Source: Dipodascopsis uninucleata var. uninucleata (taxonomy: Eukaryota > Ascomycota > Lipomycetes > Lipomycetales > Lipomycetaceae). From it: DNA of 64,000 nt. Of the stretch, positions 1 through 11,765 are shown piece by piece. The translations under genes were made by a program, and so were the position numbers. Numbering within the stretch: position 1 is the stretch's first letter; each line of letters starts with the position of its first letter. The stretch is taken from NCBI GenBank assembly GCA_030568195.1, contig JAJLTO010000001.1:1732501-1796500 (forward strand). The letters run 5' to 3'. The notes under the pieces are model-generated. The model ran no database searches. It was not told the DNA's origin and was given only the letters and a program-made list of their open reading frames with translations.

Positions 1-1108
1 GAAACAGCACAAGCAGCTTATAGGTGTGCATACCTCAGCGCAGGTGAAAGAACCTATACAGCAGATAGCACGTCAGCCAACATCGTCTAGCATTACTAAG
101 GCTCAGACTCTTGCTCAGCACAAGACCCCTGGCCACGCTAAGAAGGCCCCAATTGAAAATCAGAATCAAAATGCTGCTATTACGAAAGAGGAGAAGCGTG
201 TCTCAACGATGGATGAGGTACAGATTATGCAGAAGCTTCGATCTGTGGTTTCATCGGGTGACCCCTCCGTTTTGTATGAGAAGAAGCAAAAGGTTGGTCA
301 AGGTGCAAGCGGTTCTGTGTTTGTAGCAGCTCCAAAACAGCCACCTTTGAGCTTGCGTTACAACAGGGTTGCTATTAAACAGATGGACTTGGTTCATCAG
401 CCGCGCAAGGAGCTCATTGTCAATGAGATTTTGGTTATGAAGGAATCACAGCATCCAAATATAGTAAATTTTTTGGATGCATTCTTAAGGGATTCTTCTG
501 ATCTATGGGTCATTATGGAGTATATGGAGGGTGGTCCATTAACGGATATTATTGAAAAAAATACTCTGACAGAGCCTCAGATAGCTACTATTTGCTTTGA
601 GACATGTAAGGGATTACAACATCTTCATCACAAAAATATCATTCACCGCGACATTAAATCAGATAATGTTCTCCTTGATTCCGTTGGCCACGTCAAGATA
701 ACTGATTTCGGTTTTTGTGCCAAGCTTACGGATCAAAAGAACAAAAGAGCTACCATGGTCGGTACTCCATATTGGATGGCACCGGAAGTAGTTAAACAAA
801 AGGAGTATGGTGCTAAGGTTGACATCTGGTCATTAGGAATTATGGCAATTGAAATGATTGAATCTGAGCCACCATACCTAAACGAGGATCCACTAAAGGC
901 ACTATATTTGATTGCGACTAATGGAACACCAACCCTTAAGGAACCTGAAAAACTCAGTCGTGAGATTAAGAACTTTTTGAGTGTATGCCTTTGCGTTGAC
1001 GTTGCTAAGCGTGCTGACGCAGATGAGCTGCTCCAGCATGATTTTCTGAAGAAAGGATGTAGTTTGTCATCTTTGGCTATGCTTTTGAAAGGCGGGTCGG
1101 GTCAATAA
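1..1108 (+). CDS. CLA4: PAK-family Ser/Thr kinase, Cla4-like (5' end cut off)
   Basis: C-terminal part of a p21-activated kinase. Cla4 kinases are Cdc42 effectors acting at the bud neck and cortex in septin assembly and polarity. The frame is open to the window's left edge, so the N-terminal part (in Cla4, PH and CRIB domains) lies outside; the first start-like codon (GTG at 26) is not a real start. A Ser/Thr/Gln-rich linker is followed by a complete kinase domain: glycine loop VGQGASGSV, VAIK lysine, catalytic HRDIKSDN, DFG in ITDFGFCAKL, activation-loop GTPYWMAPE, and PAK-typical PPYLNEDPLKALYLIATNGTP. The DFGFCAKL form and the CLCVDV segment are closer to Cla4 than to Ste20. It ends at TAA and converges on DCP1. 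Assignment to the PAK family is firm; the Cla4 rather than Ste20/Skm1 call is strong but rests on recall. Confidence 0.9.
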   Translation, partial: KQHKQLIGVHTSAQVKEPIQQIARQPTSSSITKAQTLAQHKTPGHAKKAPIENQNQNAAITKEEKRVSTMDEVQIMQKLRSVVSSGDPSVLYEKKQKVGQGASGSVFVAAPKQPPLSLRYNRVAIKQMDLVHQPRKELIVNEILVMKESQHPNIVNFLDAFLRDSSDLWVIMEYMEGGPLTDIIEKNTLTEPQIATICFETCKGLQHLHHKNIIHRDIKSDNVLLDSVGHVKITDFGFCAKLTDQKNKRATMVGTPYWMAPEVVKQKEYGAKVDIWSLGIMAIEMIESEPPYLNEDPLKALYLIATNGTPTLKEPEKLSREIKNFLSVCLCVDVAKRADADELLQHDFLKKGCSLSSLAMLLKGGSGQ

Positions 1109-1778
1109 ATATAACATTCCTCTTTATATCTTTATAATACGACGTCGAAATTAAAAAAAAGTATTGAGACGAATAAATAAAATATCTGTGATGAGATAAT
1201 TTTGGTTAAAATATATGGTTATTTGACGGAGAAGACCATAATATGTTTGCTTCTGGGATGAAAGCAAGAGAGGATTTAGATTAGCAGGATGGTGACTATT
1301 AGCTTGGCTACAGTTTTAATTATTGTTATAATTTACTATAGTTCATTATATATTATATTTATTACTTAATTTTTATTTTATTTTATTTTATTTTATAGTT
1401 ATTTTATTTTCGGTTTTGGATTGTGCACTTTGTCGTATCATTTTTTCTTTGATTCCTTATTAAGTACAAACAACATTTTTATTTATACTTGTTAATATTT
1501 CGTATAGTTTTAGATATTATTAACAATGTCAAATACATTAAGAAGCAATGGAATATGAATATTTATTTGCTCACTTGCAATTATATTGTCAGCGTTCTAC
1601 TGAAGTGTTGTGTATCATTTAATTTACTATAATATCATATACAAGTTGAAGTTTATGTAGTTAAGTTATTTCCCCCAAACAATCAAATAGAGTCTTTTAA
1701 ACGTGATCCTAAAGAACTATTATACAGTATGCATGGATAAAAAAATTCAAACAAAGCCAAATGAAGTATGAAACACTA
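1109..1778. other. Intergenic, convergent 3' ends
   Basis: AT-rich DNA between the 3' ends of the PAK kinase and DCP1. It holds a short TTTTA microsatellite and no open frame of interest. It probably carries the 3' UTRs and polyadenylation signals of both genes. Confidence 0.6.
1371..1395. repeat. (TTTTA)5 microsatellite
   Basis: Five perfect tandem copies of TTTTA in the convergent intergenic region, continued by imperfect TTATTTTATTTT. It is an ordinary AT microsatellite with no coding meaning. Confidence 0.85.
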
Positions 1779-3350
1779 CTAGTAATCTCGTCCCGTATCC
1801 AACGCAGTGCCATTTACATAACGATCCACTGCACGGCGAAAGAGTACATCTAATAAATTAGCACCAGAAGAAGTTTGATGATTATTGATGCCATTAAATT
1901 TATCTGAATGCGCACTATGGTCTTGATGTGACCTCTGTTGCTGTGATTTCTGGACAGAAAACGTCTTTGATTTTGAACTTCGAGTAGGCGTAGTGACTCG
2001 AGCTTCATCATCGTATGAATTTTCCTTAGCTGACGTTACCATGTTCATGTACTTTCGACATATTCTTTCAATCTTTGGTCGATCAGAAGATGTATAGATC
2101 CATAAACCCCAAACATCTGCAGGGTTATCATCAGGATCGTCAGCTGGTGGATCATCCAAATCAACAGACCAGCCATTAACTGCACCATAAGGAGAACGAA
2201 CCATTATAAATTCGTCCAGGCGTTCGATATCTGTAATATCTTCTAATCTTAAAATAAAATTTCGAATTGAATGTCTATTCATGATGACTAAAACATGCTC
2301 GTGAGGATTAGAGGTATCACCAAGCATATTGCTATCGTAACTTCCAGCCACTGGAGCTGACGTCTTCGAATATATGAACATTGTTCCTTGACAGTGTAGC
2401 TTTTCCCATGCATTGGTACCAGCAACGAACTTGTATAAAACTGCATGTGCGCTTGTAAACATAATTTTATGTATATACGGATCATATCGTGATAGTACGC
2501 TCTTATTAAGTTCATACTTCGACTGAGCAGACATGGTGTCAGCTGGAGCAGATATATTGATGGCTTTACTGATCCTGCTAGTTTTACTACTACCCGACTT
2601 TCGTTTATCCCTATCCTTCGTAAAAGCTGGAGCTTTATCTGCCTTCTGCTGCTGTTGTACTTCAGTCTTTGTCATGGAAATACTCGAAGAGGGGCTTACA
2701 TCTCGATCGACTTCGCGAGAATCTTCAAACACTGTGTTACGCTGATCTGACAGCGATCGTAACCCGCCTTGAACTTCAGAATTGACTACTGGATGTGGCT
2801 CATGGGGAGACTGAATACGTAGCTTTTGTAGCGATCGTAAAAATTGTTCATCCTTTGATATCTGATGAGGCGCAGGATCTATAAAAGACGGTGGCTGCTG
2901 TTGCATAGGTGGATACTGCTGGGGAGGCAGCATCATAGGTATCATAGCCTGTGGAGGCGGTACCATCATGTGGGATGGTACAAACGCCTGAGAATAAGAT
3001 GCCATTTGAAAATTTTGCGGAGGAATCATAGACATCGGATCGTATTCTGCAAAAGACGGCATTTGAGGTTGCTGTTGTACTGGCTGAGGCATAGGCTGAG
3101 CAACATTTACTGGGGTGCCTTTAAGCATCTGAAAGAGAGTCTCAGCTCCTTCATGTGATCTATTCTTTCCTTCGTAATCATTATTGCCCGTATTCAAAGG
3201 TCCATTGACGTAGTCACTGGGTGCTCTATTTGTTGCATACTTTTCAGCAGTACTATTAGAAGTTGCATTATTACTGCTGCTATCCGGAGGAGTAGGAGCC
3301 GGAGCTTTTAATATTTGAAGGATGCTGCGACTTTTAGCACGATTATCCAT
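1779..3350 (-). CDS. DCP1: mRNA decapping activator Dcp1, with long N-terminal extension
   Basis: Dcp1 binds the decapping enzyme Dcp2 in cytoplasmic P-bodies and activates removal of the mRNA cap. The EVH1-like Dcp1 fold occupies about residues 275-440 of 523: LSRYDPYIHKIMFTSAHAVLYKF, then WEKLHCQGTMFIYSK, VLVIMNRHSIRNF and VWGLWIYTSSDRPKIERI, as in other Dcp1 proteins. Budding-yeast Dcp1 is only about 230 residues. Here there is a roughly 270-residue N-terminal extension rich in Pro, Gln and Met, with short hydrophobic motifs SILQILKAP (about residue 9) and ETLFQMLKG (about residue 71). The C-terminal tail ends in NLLDVLFRRAVDRY. Those motifs resemble the helical leucine-rich motifs that bind Edc3/Scd6 LSm domains (inference). 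The start is an ATG; no intron is needed. Confidence 0.9.
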   Translation of the reverse strand: MDNRAKSRSILQILKAPAPTPPDSSSNNATSNSTAEKYATNRAPSDYVNGPLNTGNNDYEGKNRSHEGAETLFQMLKGTPVNVAQPMPQPVQQQPQMPSFAEYDPMSMIPPQNFQMASYSQAFVPSHMMVPPPQAMIPMMLPPQQYPPMQQQPPSFIDPAPHQISKDEQFLRSLQKLRIQSPHEPHPVVNSEVQGGLRSLSDQRNTVFEDSREVDRDVSPSSSISMTKTEVQQQQKADKAPAFTKDRDKRKSGSSKTSRISKAINISAPADTMSAQSKYELNKSVLSRYDPYIHKIMFTSAHAVLYKFVAGTNAWEKLHCQGTMFIYSKTSAPVAGSYDSNMLGDTSNPHEHVLVIMNRHSIRNFILRLEDITDIERLDEFIMVRSPYGAVNGWSVDLDDPPADDPDDNPADVWGLWIYTSSDRPKIERICRKYMNMVTSAKENSYDDEARVTTPTRSSKSKTFSVQKSQQQRSHQDHSAHSDKFNGINNHQTSSGANLLDVLFRRAVDRYVNGTALDTGRDY

Positions 3351-3924
3351 TATCCGTTAGTCGTTCGTAAAGTGATTCTCTCTATCAATAAATTAATTGT
3401 TTATCGTTGTGGATCTCTATATGGCTTTACTTGATTCTGTCGCATACTTCGTAGTAATAATGTGAATGAATATACTGTGAGATCAATCAATAATGTAAAC
3501 TAAACAGAAGTTGACAAAAATCCAAAAATTACCCGGGAGCAACTACGATAAATAGTCACTGAATCATGGAGCAGTTTAAAATTTTCATTTTTAATGCAAG
3601 AATACCATGTATACCAAGTTAAACAAATAACTATACCAAAATTTTATAATTTTATACATTATACAGTTCTTCCAAAGTTATTATATGGCTATATATTACC
3701 ACAAAATACGGTGCTCGAGGAAGAGAGTACCGCATATCCAAACTAACTTAAAAAAGAAGGAAACCGTTGTAGCTCCACAGCCCATAACATCAAATACTCA
3801 AAACAGTAGAATCCACATATCAATAAAAGATAAATTTTAGCATATGAACTGCCTATTCTAACATTGTATTCATAAAAAAGAAGAACAATCACAGACTCTT
3901 CCGGCTGTATATTAATATAATTAT
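3351..3924. other. Intergenic, DCP1 promoter and upstream 3' UTR
   Basis: This holds the presumed promoter of DCP1 and the 3' region of the Zn2Cys6 gene, both transcribed leftward. It is AT-rich, and I see no further gene or clear motif. Confidence 0.5.
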
Positions 3925-4042
3925 CTACCAGAAATCATTCTGAAATCTGAAAAGTCCAACACCAAGTCCCATAGCCATACCAATACCCAAATCAGGTGCC
4001 ACACCTGCTAAGCCCTGTTGCTGTTGTTGCTGCTGTTGTTGC

Positions 4043-4094
<52 letters not shown>

Positions 4095-7000
4095 GCTGCT
4101 GTTGCTGTTGGAAAACAGAGTTACCACCAAAAACATCTACACCTTCCAACCGCGAAACTTGCGCATGAGGCGATGCATCCACACTCGTCGAACGAAGACT
4201 ATTCATGTCACCAATATTTGAGTTTTGCAAGCACATTGAACGCTCATGAGTATCCAATTGGGGACTAGGATTAAATCCAAAGGGACGAATGTTGGACCAC
4301 ATGCTGAACGGTTGAACATTCGCCGACATAGCAGCTTGATTAAATGGTGGCTGTACTATATTATTTGCGAGAGAAACTGACGACGACCCCAATGTACTAT
4401 TAAATCCCATTGACGCCATCATGCTACTATATGCACCTGGTCCAAGGCCCATAGAATTATTTGTCTGATCATTAGGATTAAGAGAGAATCCAGTTTGCGA
4501 AAGGTCAGACGAACTTCCTTCAATGACATCTCCTGATGCACCGTGAGTATTTCCTTGTTGCAATATATCCCAGAGCTCGTCTTGAACGGGAGCCAGATCC
4601 TCGATAATATTATTTTTTGGTCGAGTAGAAGTTTCTAATCTGATCTGCTTATCCGAGCTTACTGAATGAGTTGGAGAAGAAACTGAAAGTGGGGTCGGAA
4701 GCTGCGAAGACTCTTCATGCGGCTTAGTAGCTTGCACTATAGATGAAAGATTCATATCAAAACAAATTGGAGCATCGGGAGTGCTTTGGGATATTTGAGA
4801 GTCTTTGTTCCTCGGTAGTCCAGTTTCAGACTGCTCTGATTCTGGTTCGTCACTCGTCTTAATACTTATAGAGTCGCTGCCTGACATATTATCATGATTG
4901 CTATTACTACCATAGCTCATTCGCCTAGAGAAAGAGAAAGGATCTTTTTGACCTTGGGATATGTTTCTTTTCGAGTTGAGATCACCAGATTCGATAGCAG
5001 CATTGAGATAAGCTTCAAACGCATCTCTAAAATGCTTTGTGGATGGCCATCGCTCTGCAATGATATAAAGAACAGTTGAGCAAGCCCTTATATCAGCCAA
5101 AAATTGTGTGTCAAGAATGGACTGATCTTTGGTGTAGCAATAAATCATAGTAATGCCAGCCATAAAAGACGCCTGTAAAGCCAAAAAAGAGTAAGAAACA
5201 GTTCTCAAATATTGATGTAGACGTTTATAGATTTGGCACACCTGGCCAGACGACCTCAGACATAACTTAAATTCTTCTGCATCAGATGACAACATAGGAA
5301 GTTTAGGTACCAATAATAGTCGCATGTTGGTATGATAGTTTAGCATGTAATACTCAAATGACATCCACAGTCTAGGTGTTGGCGTTACGCTCAGAGATGA
5401 AAGCATAGGTGAGCTCATAATAGCATTTCCCCAGTCATCCAACTCCTTTCTAAGCTTTTGAAACTTTTTATCAGATGGAAGCTCTTGCTTATCCACTCGA
5501 TATATTTTTTCCTGAATCCTAGAAGAAAGTCTCTTGATTTGCATAATAAATATGCAACCTGTTAACGATGAGGTATTTGACATGCTACTATTAGCAACAG
5601 CTTTTGCAAGCTCTTCTTCATCTCTGATATCTTCATCAACATTAGCAGGTAGTTCCACATCAATATCTCTGTCAGCGATACAAAATGGTCTACCGAGAGT
5701 CACAGATACTGATCTTTCCAAAATATATAAGCTCCAAAACATGCGCTTTCTTCTTTGGTCTTCCACTACACTGCGTACCTGCTGTTTCCTATGAAATCCA
5801 GCTTCTACACAGAGTCCTACAGTAAATCCGGTAAGGTGCCAGATTCCGGAGCCGCTAGGTGATCTTAATTGGAAAACGATGACAAGCAACAGCTTTTCAA
5901 TAATATCTATTAGATATGAATCTGAGAGAATATCCAAATATCTCATCGCAATCTGATAGTGAGTATCTGGTGAAGCATAATTATATGTGCCAGTTAGTTG
6001 AAGATAACGAGCACCGATAGCATATATCATATGAAGCTTGAACCAAGCTGACTTGACTCTGGCCTCATATTCTGACTCTGTTTTTGTGCCTTGAAAATTC
6101 AGAGTCTCCATCAGACGCTCTTTGTTTGAAAATGTGTCGCTCGTGGACTGTGCTCTTGATGTAGAGGCGTTATCGCCACCATTGACTGAATCGCTGCCTT
6201 TAGTGTCTTTTTGAGATGTCGATAAAGTGGATTCCATTGAAACATCCGCCTTTATCTCTGTTTTATCCGAATCAGAGCTATCATCTTTATCTTTTTTATT
6301 GACTTTAATCGGAGAAGACTTCGAACGCTTAGTAGTTTCCAGATTGCAAGGTCGTGCACTGTGAGTAGCAATTATTCTTGCCAGCTCCTTTGCTATAATA
6401 GATCTTTGGTCTTTTAAATCAACAATATCATTTTTGTGTATGAACGGATATCTCATGTGAACACCATTCATATAAGCTTCAATTAGTCGAGATGCCGACA
6501 CATCTGATAAGACAGTTGCAAGGAAAGTCTTTTTTAACTGCTCTTCTGCCTTGCGTCGACACATATTTCCAATTTCATCGTGATTATCGTTAGGTGATCC
6601 ACATGAGACTTCTGGCGAATCGCCACAGTCATTGACCATTGAATCTTTTGACGATGTGAGGAATTGATTCGGTAGACATCTAAAAACTGGTAAGTTTGTA
6701 AGATCGTTTTTTATTGGCATCTCCTTCGATAAGGAAGTACCATATATAGCTGCCTGAACAAGCTTGGTTAGAGGAAATCCCGAGGTAGATCCTAAGTAAT
6801 ACTGTGTAGATGATGCGGGATTTGGTTGTGTCATTTCAACCAGATCACGACTTGCTGGCTCATTAGCCGAAGAGGTCGAAGTCTTGATGAAGTCTATTGA
6901 AGGAAGTGACTGCTGTGATGTTGCCTTCGTAATCTCCACTGCTTTTTTTGAAGCAAGTTCCGAGTTGACCGTAGCCAACTCTAACTGTTGACTGTTTTGG

Positions 7001-7410
7001 AGTTCATAAGATTTTCTGAGCTCTTCCTCCAACTTGTGCACATGTCTTTCAAGAGCCTGGACATAACTAGCAGGATATGCTTGTTCTTTAGAGATGCACT
7101 CCACGTCAGCTTTAGCGCAATTGCTGCACTTGGGAAAAGCATTGTCACATCGTTGCTTTCGAATTTTGCATCTATTACAAGCAGCTATAGATCTTATACG
7201 TTTCTGCGGTGGTTCCGCGCTTGAGGAGCCTGTGCTATCAATACTCTTACCATGTTGTCGCTGGTTACTGGTCATTTCGTCCGGCGACGGCGAATTTGAC
7301 ATTGACTGTCGACGCTTTATATGATTTTCAATACTAGACAATTTCGATACCATACTAGCCTCCGAGGAAACCTCCTGGTTAAGAGTAGATCCACGAGCTG
7401 GTGATACCAT
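3925..7410 (-). CDS. Large Zn2Cys6 transcription factor with polyQ tract
   Basis: A 1,161-residue Gal4-type regulator, presumably nuclear. The zinc cluster is at residues 78-105, CNRCKIRKQRCDN then PKCSNCAKADVEC, spacing C-X2-C-X6-C-X6-C-X2-C-X6-C, preceded by basic QKRIR and followed by a linker and coiled coil (SYVQALERHVHKLEEELR, about 115-150) fitting dimeric binding to CGG triplets. The fungal-specific regulatory domain runs about 300-720, with RYPFIHKND and FWSLYILERSVSVTLGRPFCI. The Ser/Asn-rich C-terminal third ends in 32 consecutive glutamines (about 1101-1132) and a Gly/Met-rich tail, probably an activation region. The start is an ATG and there are no introns. The linker somewhat resembles Ppr1/Put3-type proteins, but I cannot assign an ortholog or target pathway. 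Confidence 0.88.
4015..4110 (-). repeat. CAA/CAG trinucleotide repeat encoding 32 Gln
   Basis: Thirty-two uninterrupted glutamine codons in the regulator above, mostly CAA with scattered CAG, the CAGs concentrated at both ends and the centre almost pure CAA. The pure centre suggests recent slippage expansion, so the length is probably polymorphic between strains. Confidence 0.95.
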
Positions 7411-8230
7411 GACTTTCTTCTTATTGCTGAGGTTTGGTGGAATTAGAAACGTGCCAGCTTAACATTGGTATCGCCTCTGGAGCTTCGAAGGATGTCTGAG
7501 GCACGGATAAATCAGAGATTTCTAAAGCAGCCAATAGATAGTTCGTTAACGATTTTTTCACTGCTAAATTTCTTCTAAAACCTCTGACGACTATTCTCGA
7601 AAATGCTAACCATTAAAGCGACTTGACGACTATAGAGATATAGAGAAAATTTTCAATAAAGCTGTTTTATCGTTTGCGATAAAAGGTAATGAATTTTCAA
7701 GGTATATGTCCCAATACTTTCAAGATCAAATTCTCTGATTGTCCTCGTAAAGACTACTCAGATGTCGTTAAAAGAGTTCTGACAAATAAAGCTGCATACA
7801 GTGATAGAGGTAAAGTTGAGTTAGAATGTCACTAGCAAACAGCCGTACTTAATGTTGCTTATCAAGAACGTATTTTTCTACTTCAAGATTTTTATGATAA
7901 GAGCAAGTTTAGCTGGAAAAGGCAAACGCCCCAAACCATATAAGGAACTAGCTGAGCCAAAGCCAAAGTGAAGAGTAAAAATTTATCATGCTGAAATGTC
8001 AGAAAAATAAATGCATAGGTATTTACAGAAGTTTTAAGTCAGACACCATTTCATAGACGAAAAAAATCTGCAATGTCGAAATGCTATTGTGGTGATGATT
8101 TGGAACTACATTGCAGAATAATAGTTAATCTGTAAAATACAAAAGATTTTTTGGGAGCTACCGACAAGTTGGACATTTATTATATACACCGTGAATATTA
8201 ACTACAACACAATTTTTATTGGTCGACAAA
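7411..8230. other. Intergenic, long leader of the polyQ regulator
   Basis: About 820 bp between the start of the polyQ regulator and the last exon of the ANCHR-like gene, both on the minus strand. Large fungal regulators often have long 5' regions. I see no additional coding exon. Confidence 0.5.
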
Positions 8231-9882
8231 TCATATCTTGAATTTTTTGTAGGCATGTGTTCGTTCCTCGTAACCTGCATCTTCGCCTTGGTGGGCTATC
8301 AGAATATGTTAGTTCTTCCTAATACTACTTTACTCTCATCTCTGTTATTCCATAATCAGACATAGCTAACTAAAAGCGAGAAGAAAGATTCATACTTAGT
8401 AAAAAGCATTTGCCACAGTAAAGGTAGTCCTCATCGAATTTTTCGCATCCCAGACATCTGTATTGGACATCTTTTGCGCAGATACAACAGCCTAGTTCAG
8501 CATCTTCTCGTAGCTTTCTAGTCTTTGGATCTTGATCTACTGGTACCGAAGGAAGATCCATAGTAGGTATTTCCGGTAATCCATCTAAGGATTGTCCATT
8601 ATTAACGTTCGTCCTCTCTGATCCATTGGATAGACTATCATTTGATGTAAGTGTGTCTCCTGGAGCTTGAGAATTAATTTGCAAGGGAGATTTAAGTGAT
8701 TGAAGCCTTGCAAGTAGTAAACCAGTCGTGTCAGGTAACATTGATTTAGAGACATTTACTGTCTCAGAAGGCTGTACTTGGTTCGGATAGTTGGTCTCTT
8801 CGATAGAGAGATCAGTATCAGCATCCTCTGAATCGCTTGCAAGGCGGACGTACATATCTACCAGCTCATTTGCTTGGGCGTCTTCGTCTTTCTCTTCCTC
8901 ATCTCCCACATCATCATCATCTTCAGCCAGTTCTGCATCCGTCATGGAGGCATACATCTGCACAAGGCGATCTGCCTGGTCTTCTATATCCCTTTTTTCC
9001 GAGTCAAATTCTGCCTGCTCCTCCTTGGTCAATCCTGCATTAGATTCTGTGGATGTTAAATTCCCGTTTGCTTCACATTTGCCGTCCGTTACCATTGAAG
9101 TATTCTGCGAATCGTATTCTATTCTTAGTTTTTTCGCTCGGTCAGTTAGATCGCTAATTTCCTTATCAAAACTTGAATCTGCACTTGCTTTCATGCTACC
9201 CAAATCATCATTGCTTGTTCCCGTTCCATTCAAATCATCTTTTATTGCATACCAATAGCCATCAGACATGTATTTACTATCTATATCCTTCAGTTCATCA
9301 TTAGACCCCTCATTTGGTAAAATAGCTGTCTTCTCTAAGTATTGGAGTTCAGCAAGATCAGCAGGCGTTAGTTCCCATTCCTTTGAACTCAGTTCAAGCA
9401 AGGCTTTCTCAAATTCGTCGTCATCTACTTCAGGAAGATCTCGCCACGAATGAACTTGCTCAAGCGACTCTTTGTCTGCTGAAGCATCCATACCCAGAAA
9501 AACATGTTTTGCGGATTCATAAGAATTTGCGTCATTTAGAGGTCGTTGAACTGAAGTTGGAGGTCGATTGAATAAGGTTGCAAATCGATCTGCTAGAGCA
9601 TCAATAGATCCAATATTATCTGGCGAATCTTCTCTTCGCTCCTCGGGTGTTTTACTACATTAGGTAATTCTGGTATTAGCTGACCATATTAAAATTGATA
9701 TATACTATGCTAATTTAAAAATCATACTTAGGCAAGTCAGTTCTCGACAATCTGTCAATCAATTCAGAAGGAGTCTCATAAGTGGAATTCAAGTCGCTGC
9801 TACTAGCTGCCGCAGTGCTCATTTGATCGGTGCTGCTATCAACGTTATCAACTGAACTACTAGCATTGTCCGCGTCATCCAT
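8231..9882 (-). CDS. ANCHR/ZFYVE19-like zinc-finger protein, three exons
   Basis: A predicted 492-residue acidic protein. Exons on the minus strand are 9882-9728, 9654-8396 and 8295-8231. Intron 1 (9655-9727) has donor GTATGA. Intron 2 (8296-8395) has donor GTATGA, branch site ACTAAC and acceptor GATAG. All phases join in frame and replace an artificial ending with the tail GEDAGYEERTHAY, which I recall as conserved in fungal relatives. The C-terminal finger CCICAKDVQYRCLGCEKFDEDYLYCGKC resembles the B-box-like end of the human abscission-checkpoint protein ANCHR (ZFYVE19). The N-terminal FYVE finger of ANCHR is absent. Related helical segments recur (DQADRLVQMYASM and AQANELVDMYVRL; also ALADRFATLF), possibly MIT-interacting motifs for Vps4. 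Function by analogy only; ESCRT-linked cytokinesis control is inference. Confidence 0.75.
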
Positions 9883-11765
9883 TGTACGACTGATCTAATG
9901 GGAAAATTAGGCACTTTTGGCTAATGTTGACGATTGTTTCCGGTTGTAAACAGTAACTAAGTATTACGATTTATCACGACATCGGTTAGCCAATTTACTG
10001 GAGATCGTGATACTGAACATAGTCATATTATAGAACCCTACACCTGATAAACACTCACATTTATCCATTAGGCGAGACCACTCTAGGCACAAGAAGTTTA
10101 CATTGCTTAGCATTTTCTACCTTATACACAGTAGTAGAAAAATAACTTTACGGGAATGTTACAAGTAGACTAAGTAGATACAGCTACGCTACTTTTAATA
10201 TGAGCGGGTAGGTATGCCTTGTCTTATATCGCTACCTCTAGTGTTTAACAACTCGGCTGAGAGCAAGATCATTCTCATAGGAGTAAATGGTACTATTCTG
10301 TTCCTCTTATCCTTGAGCGTACTGATATTCTGGAAAATGGTATTCAGTAGTCTACGCGAATAGGGTCAAGTGCTATTACGATTTTAAAATTATCAAATAT
10401 TGATGATGGTCTCATCCCTAGAGTTATATCGCATGTCGAAAGAGTTTCGATCTATGGTAATTAGATCATAGCGGTCAGTTAAGTTTTTCTGCTCAATCGC
10501 ACGTACAATCTAGAATCTCGAGTTATCTTTCAGTCAAAGAACAACTGTTAATGTGATCTAATACATTATTGAAAATATCAAAGAAATAAAACGACCTACA
10601 TCAAAACGAAAAAAATCTCGAATACTAGCCAGTGCTTGTGCCACTTCAGTTGGAAATATTGAAGAACAGAAATTCTATTCAAATCATCTAGTTATACATG
10701 ATACCATACTAGGCTTGCTACTTTTGTGCGTTTTATGGAGAGATTTAGAATAAGCATACTGCATCAGGTATGTATCTCATCGACACCGGAGATGGCTTAC
10801 CACCGAAAAATTTCAAGTAATAAATATTCTTGGCAGTACTGATAGTGCTTCATACTTCGGCGCCTGATTTGCAACCTATATACACATTTGAGAATGCTTA
10901 ATGTCGTCCTTCCCTACCGTGTCAGCGCATTTCAACATTTTAATTCTATACTACAGCTACGCGTCACAATAACCATAGGTCTCTCGAGAGAATTCTGTTC
11001 ATTTGAATACTTGCATTCAAGGTTATGACGCTGTGAAAACCACAAAGAATAATCATAAGAGAATAATTATTTGCATGATTAACAGCATTTCATGTACCGC
11101 AGATAAGGTCTGTGCTAACTTAAATATAAAATATAACTTTAAAATTCGCTAGTTCAAGCTTATCTCCATTATCCTAAATTCTATTTCTAACCATAAGTCA
11201 CACAACAAAGATATTATTCAACATATCTTCAATAGCATTTGCTCGTGATTCTAGACCCTATGTACGTATAAATTAATCGACTAAGAATGCTAAAGTTGAC
11301 ATAGACATTATTCATAGGAAGACAATTATATCGCTGGAACAATTAGTACAAGTGTAAAACCATATATCTTGCAACATACCTGTAACGTCATCTTTATTCA
11401 ATAACTCGTAGGACAGATTTGACATTGTGCGTTGATACTAATGTATCCTGAGGCAGATTATCCATACAAAGGTAACATAAGCCCTACTATTCCGAAAGCT
11501 TATCGTCGATGCCAAGCGACTAACTTAACATCTTAGCTGCCGAAAAAAATTACACACAAATGAATGTATCAGAGGTAATGTACTAGTATTTAAGAAATGC
11601 CCAATTTCTCCAGTATGAAGATGAATAACGTCCATATTATAAAGCCTTATTTTATATAGATATTTTTCTTATATTTCAAAATAATTCTTGACATTTGAAT
11701 GGTCCTATGTTGTAAAATTCACTAATCTACTGCTCAAAACACGAATTAGATTGACGAAAACAGCT
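9883..11765. other. Large divergent intergenic region
   Basis: About 1.9 kb between two divergent genes (ANCHR-like to the left, MFS permease to the right). Stops are dense in all frames, composition is AT-rich and I recognise no exon, tRNA or repeat. Probably two promoters plus non-coding or decayed sequence. Confidence 0.5.

Noticed and set aside
26-28. GTG at 26 as the start of the PAK kinase
   Set aside because: The frame is open to the window edge and the kinase N-terminal regions must lie upstream.
4018-4221. Plus-strand frames of poly-Leu and poly-Val/Ala
   Set aside because: They are antisense readings of the CAA/CAG tract in the regulator on the other strand.
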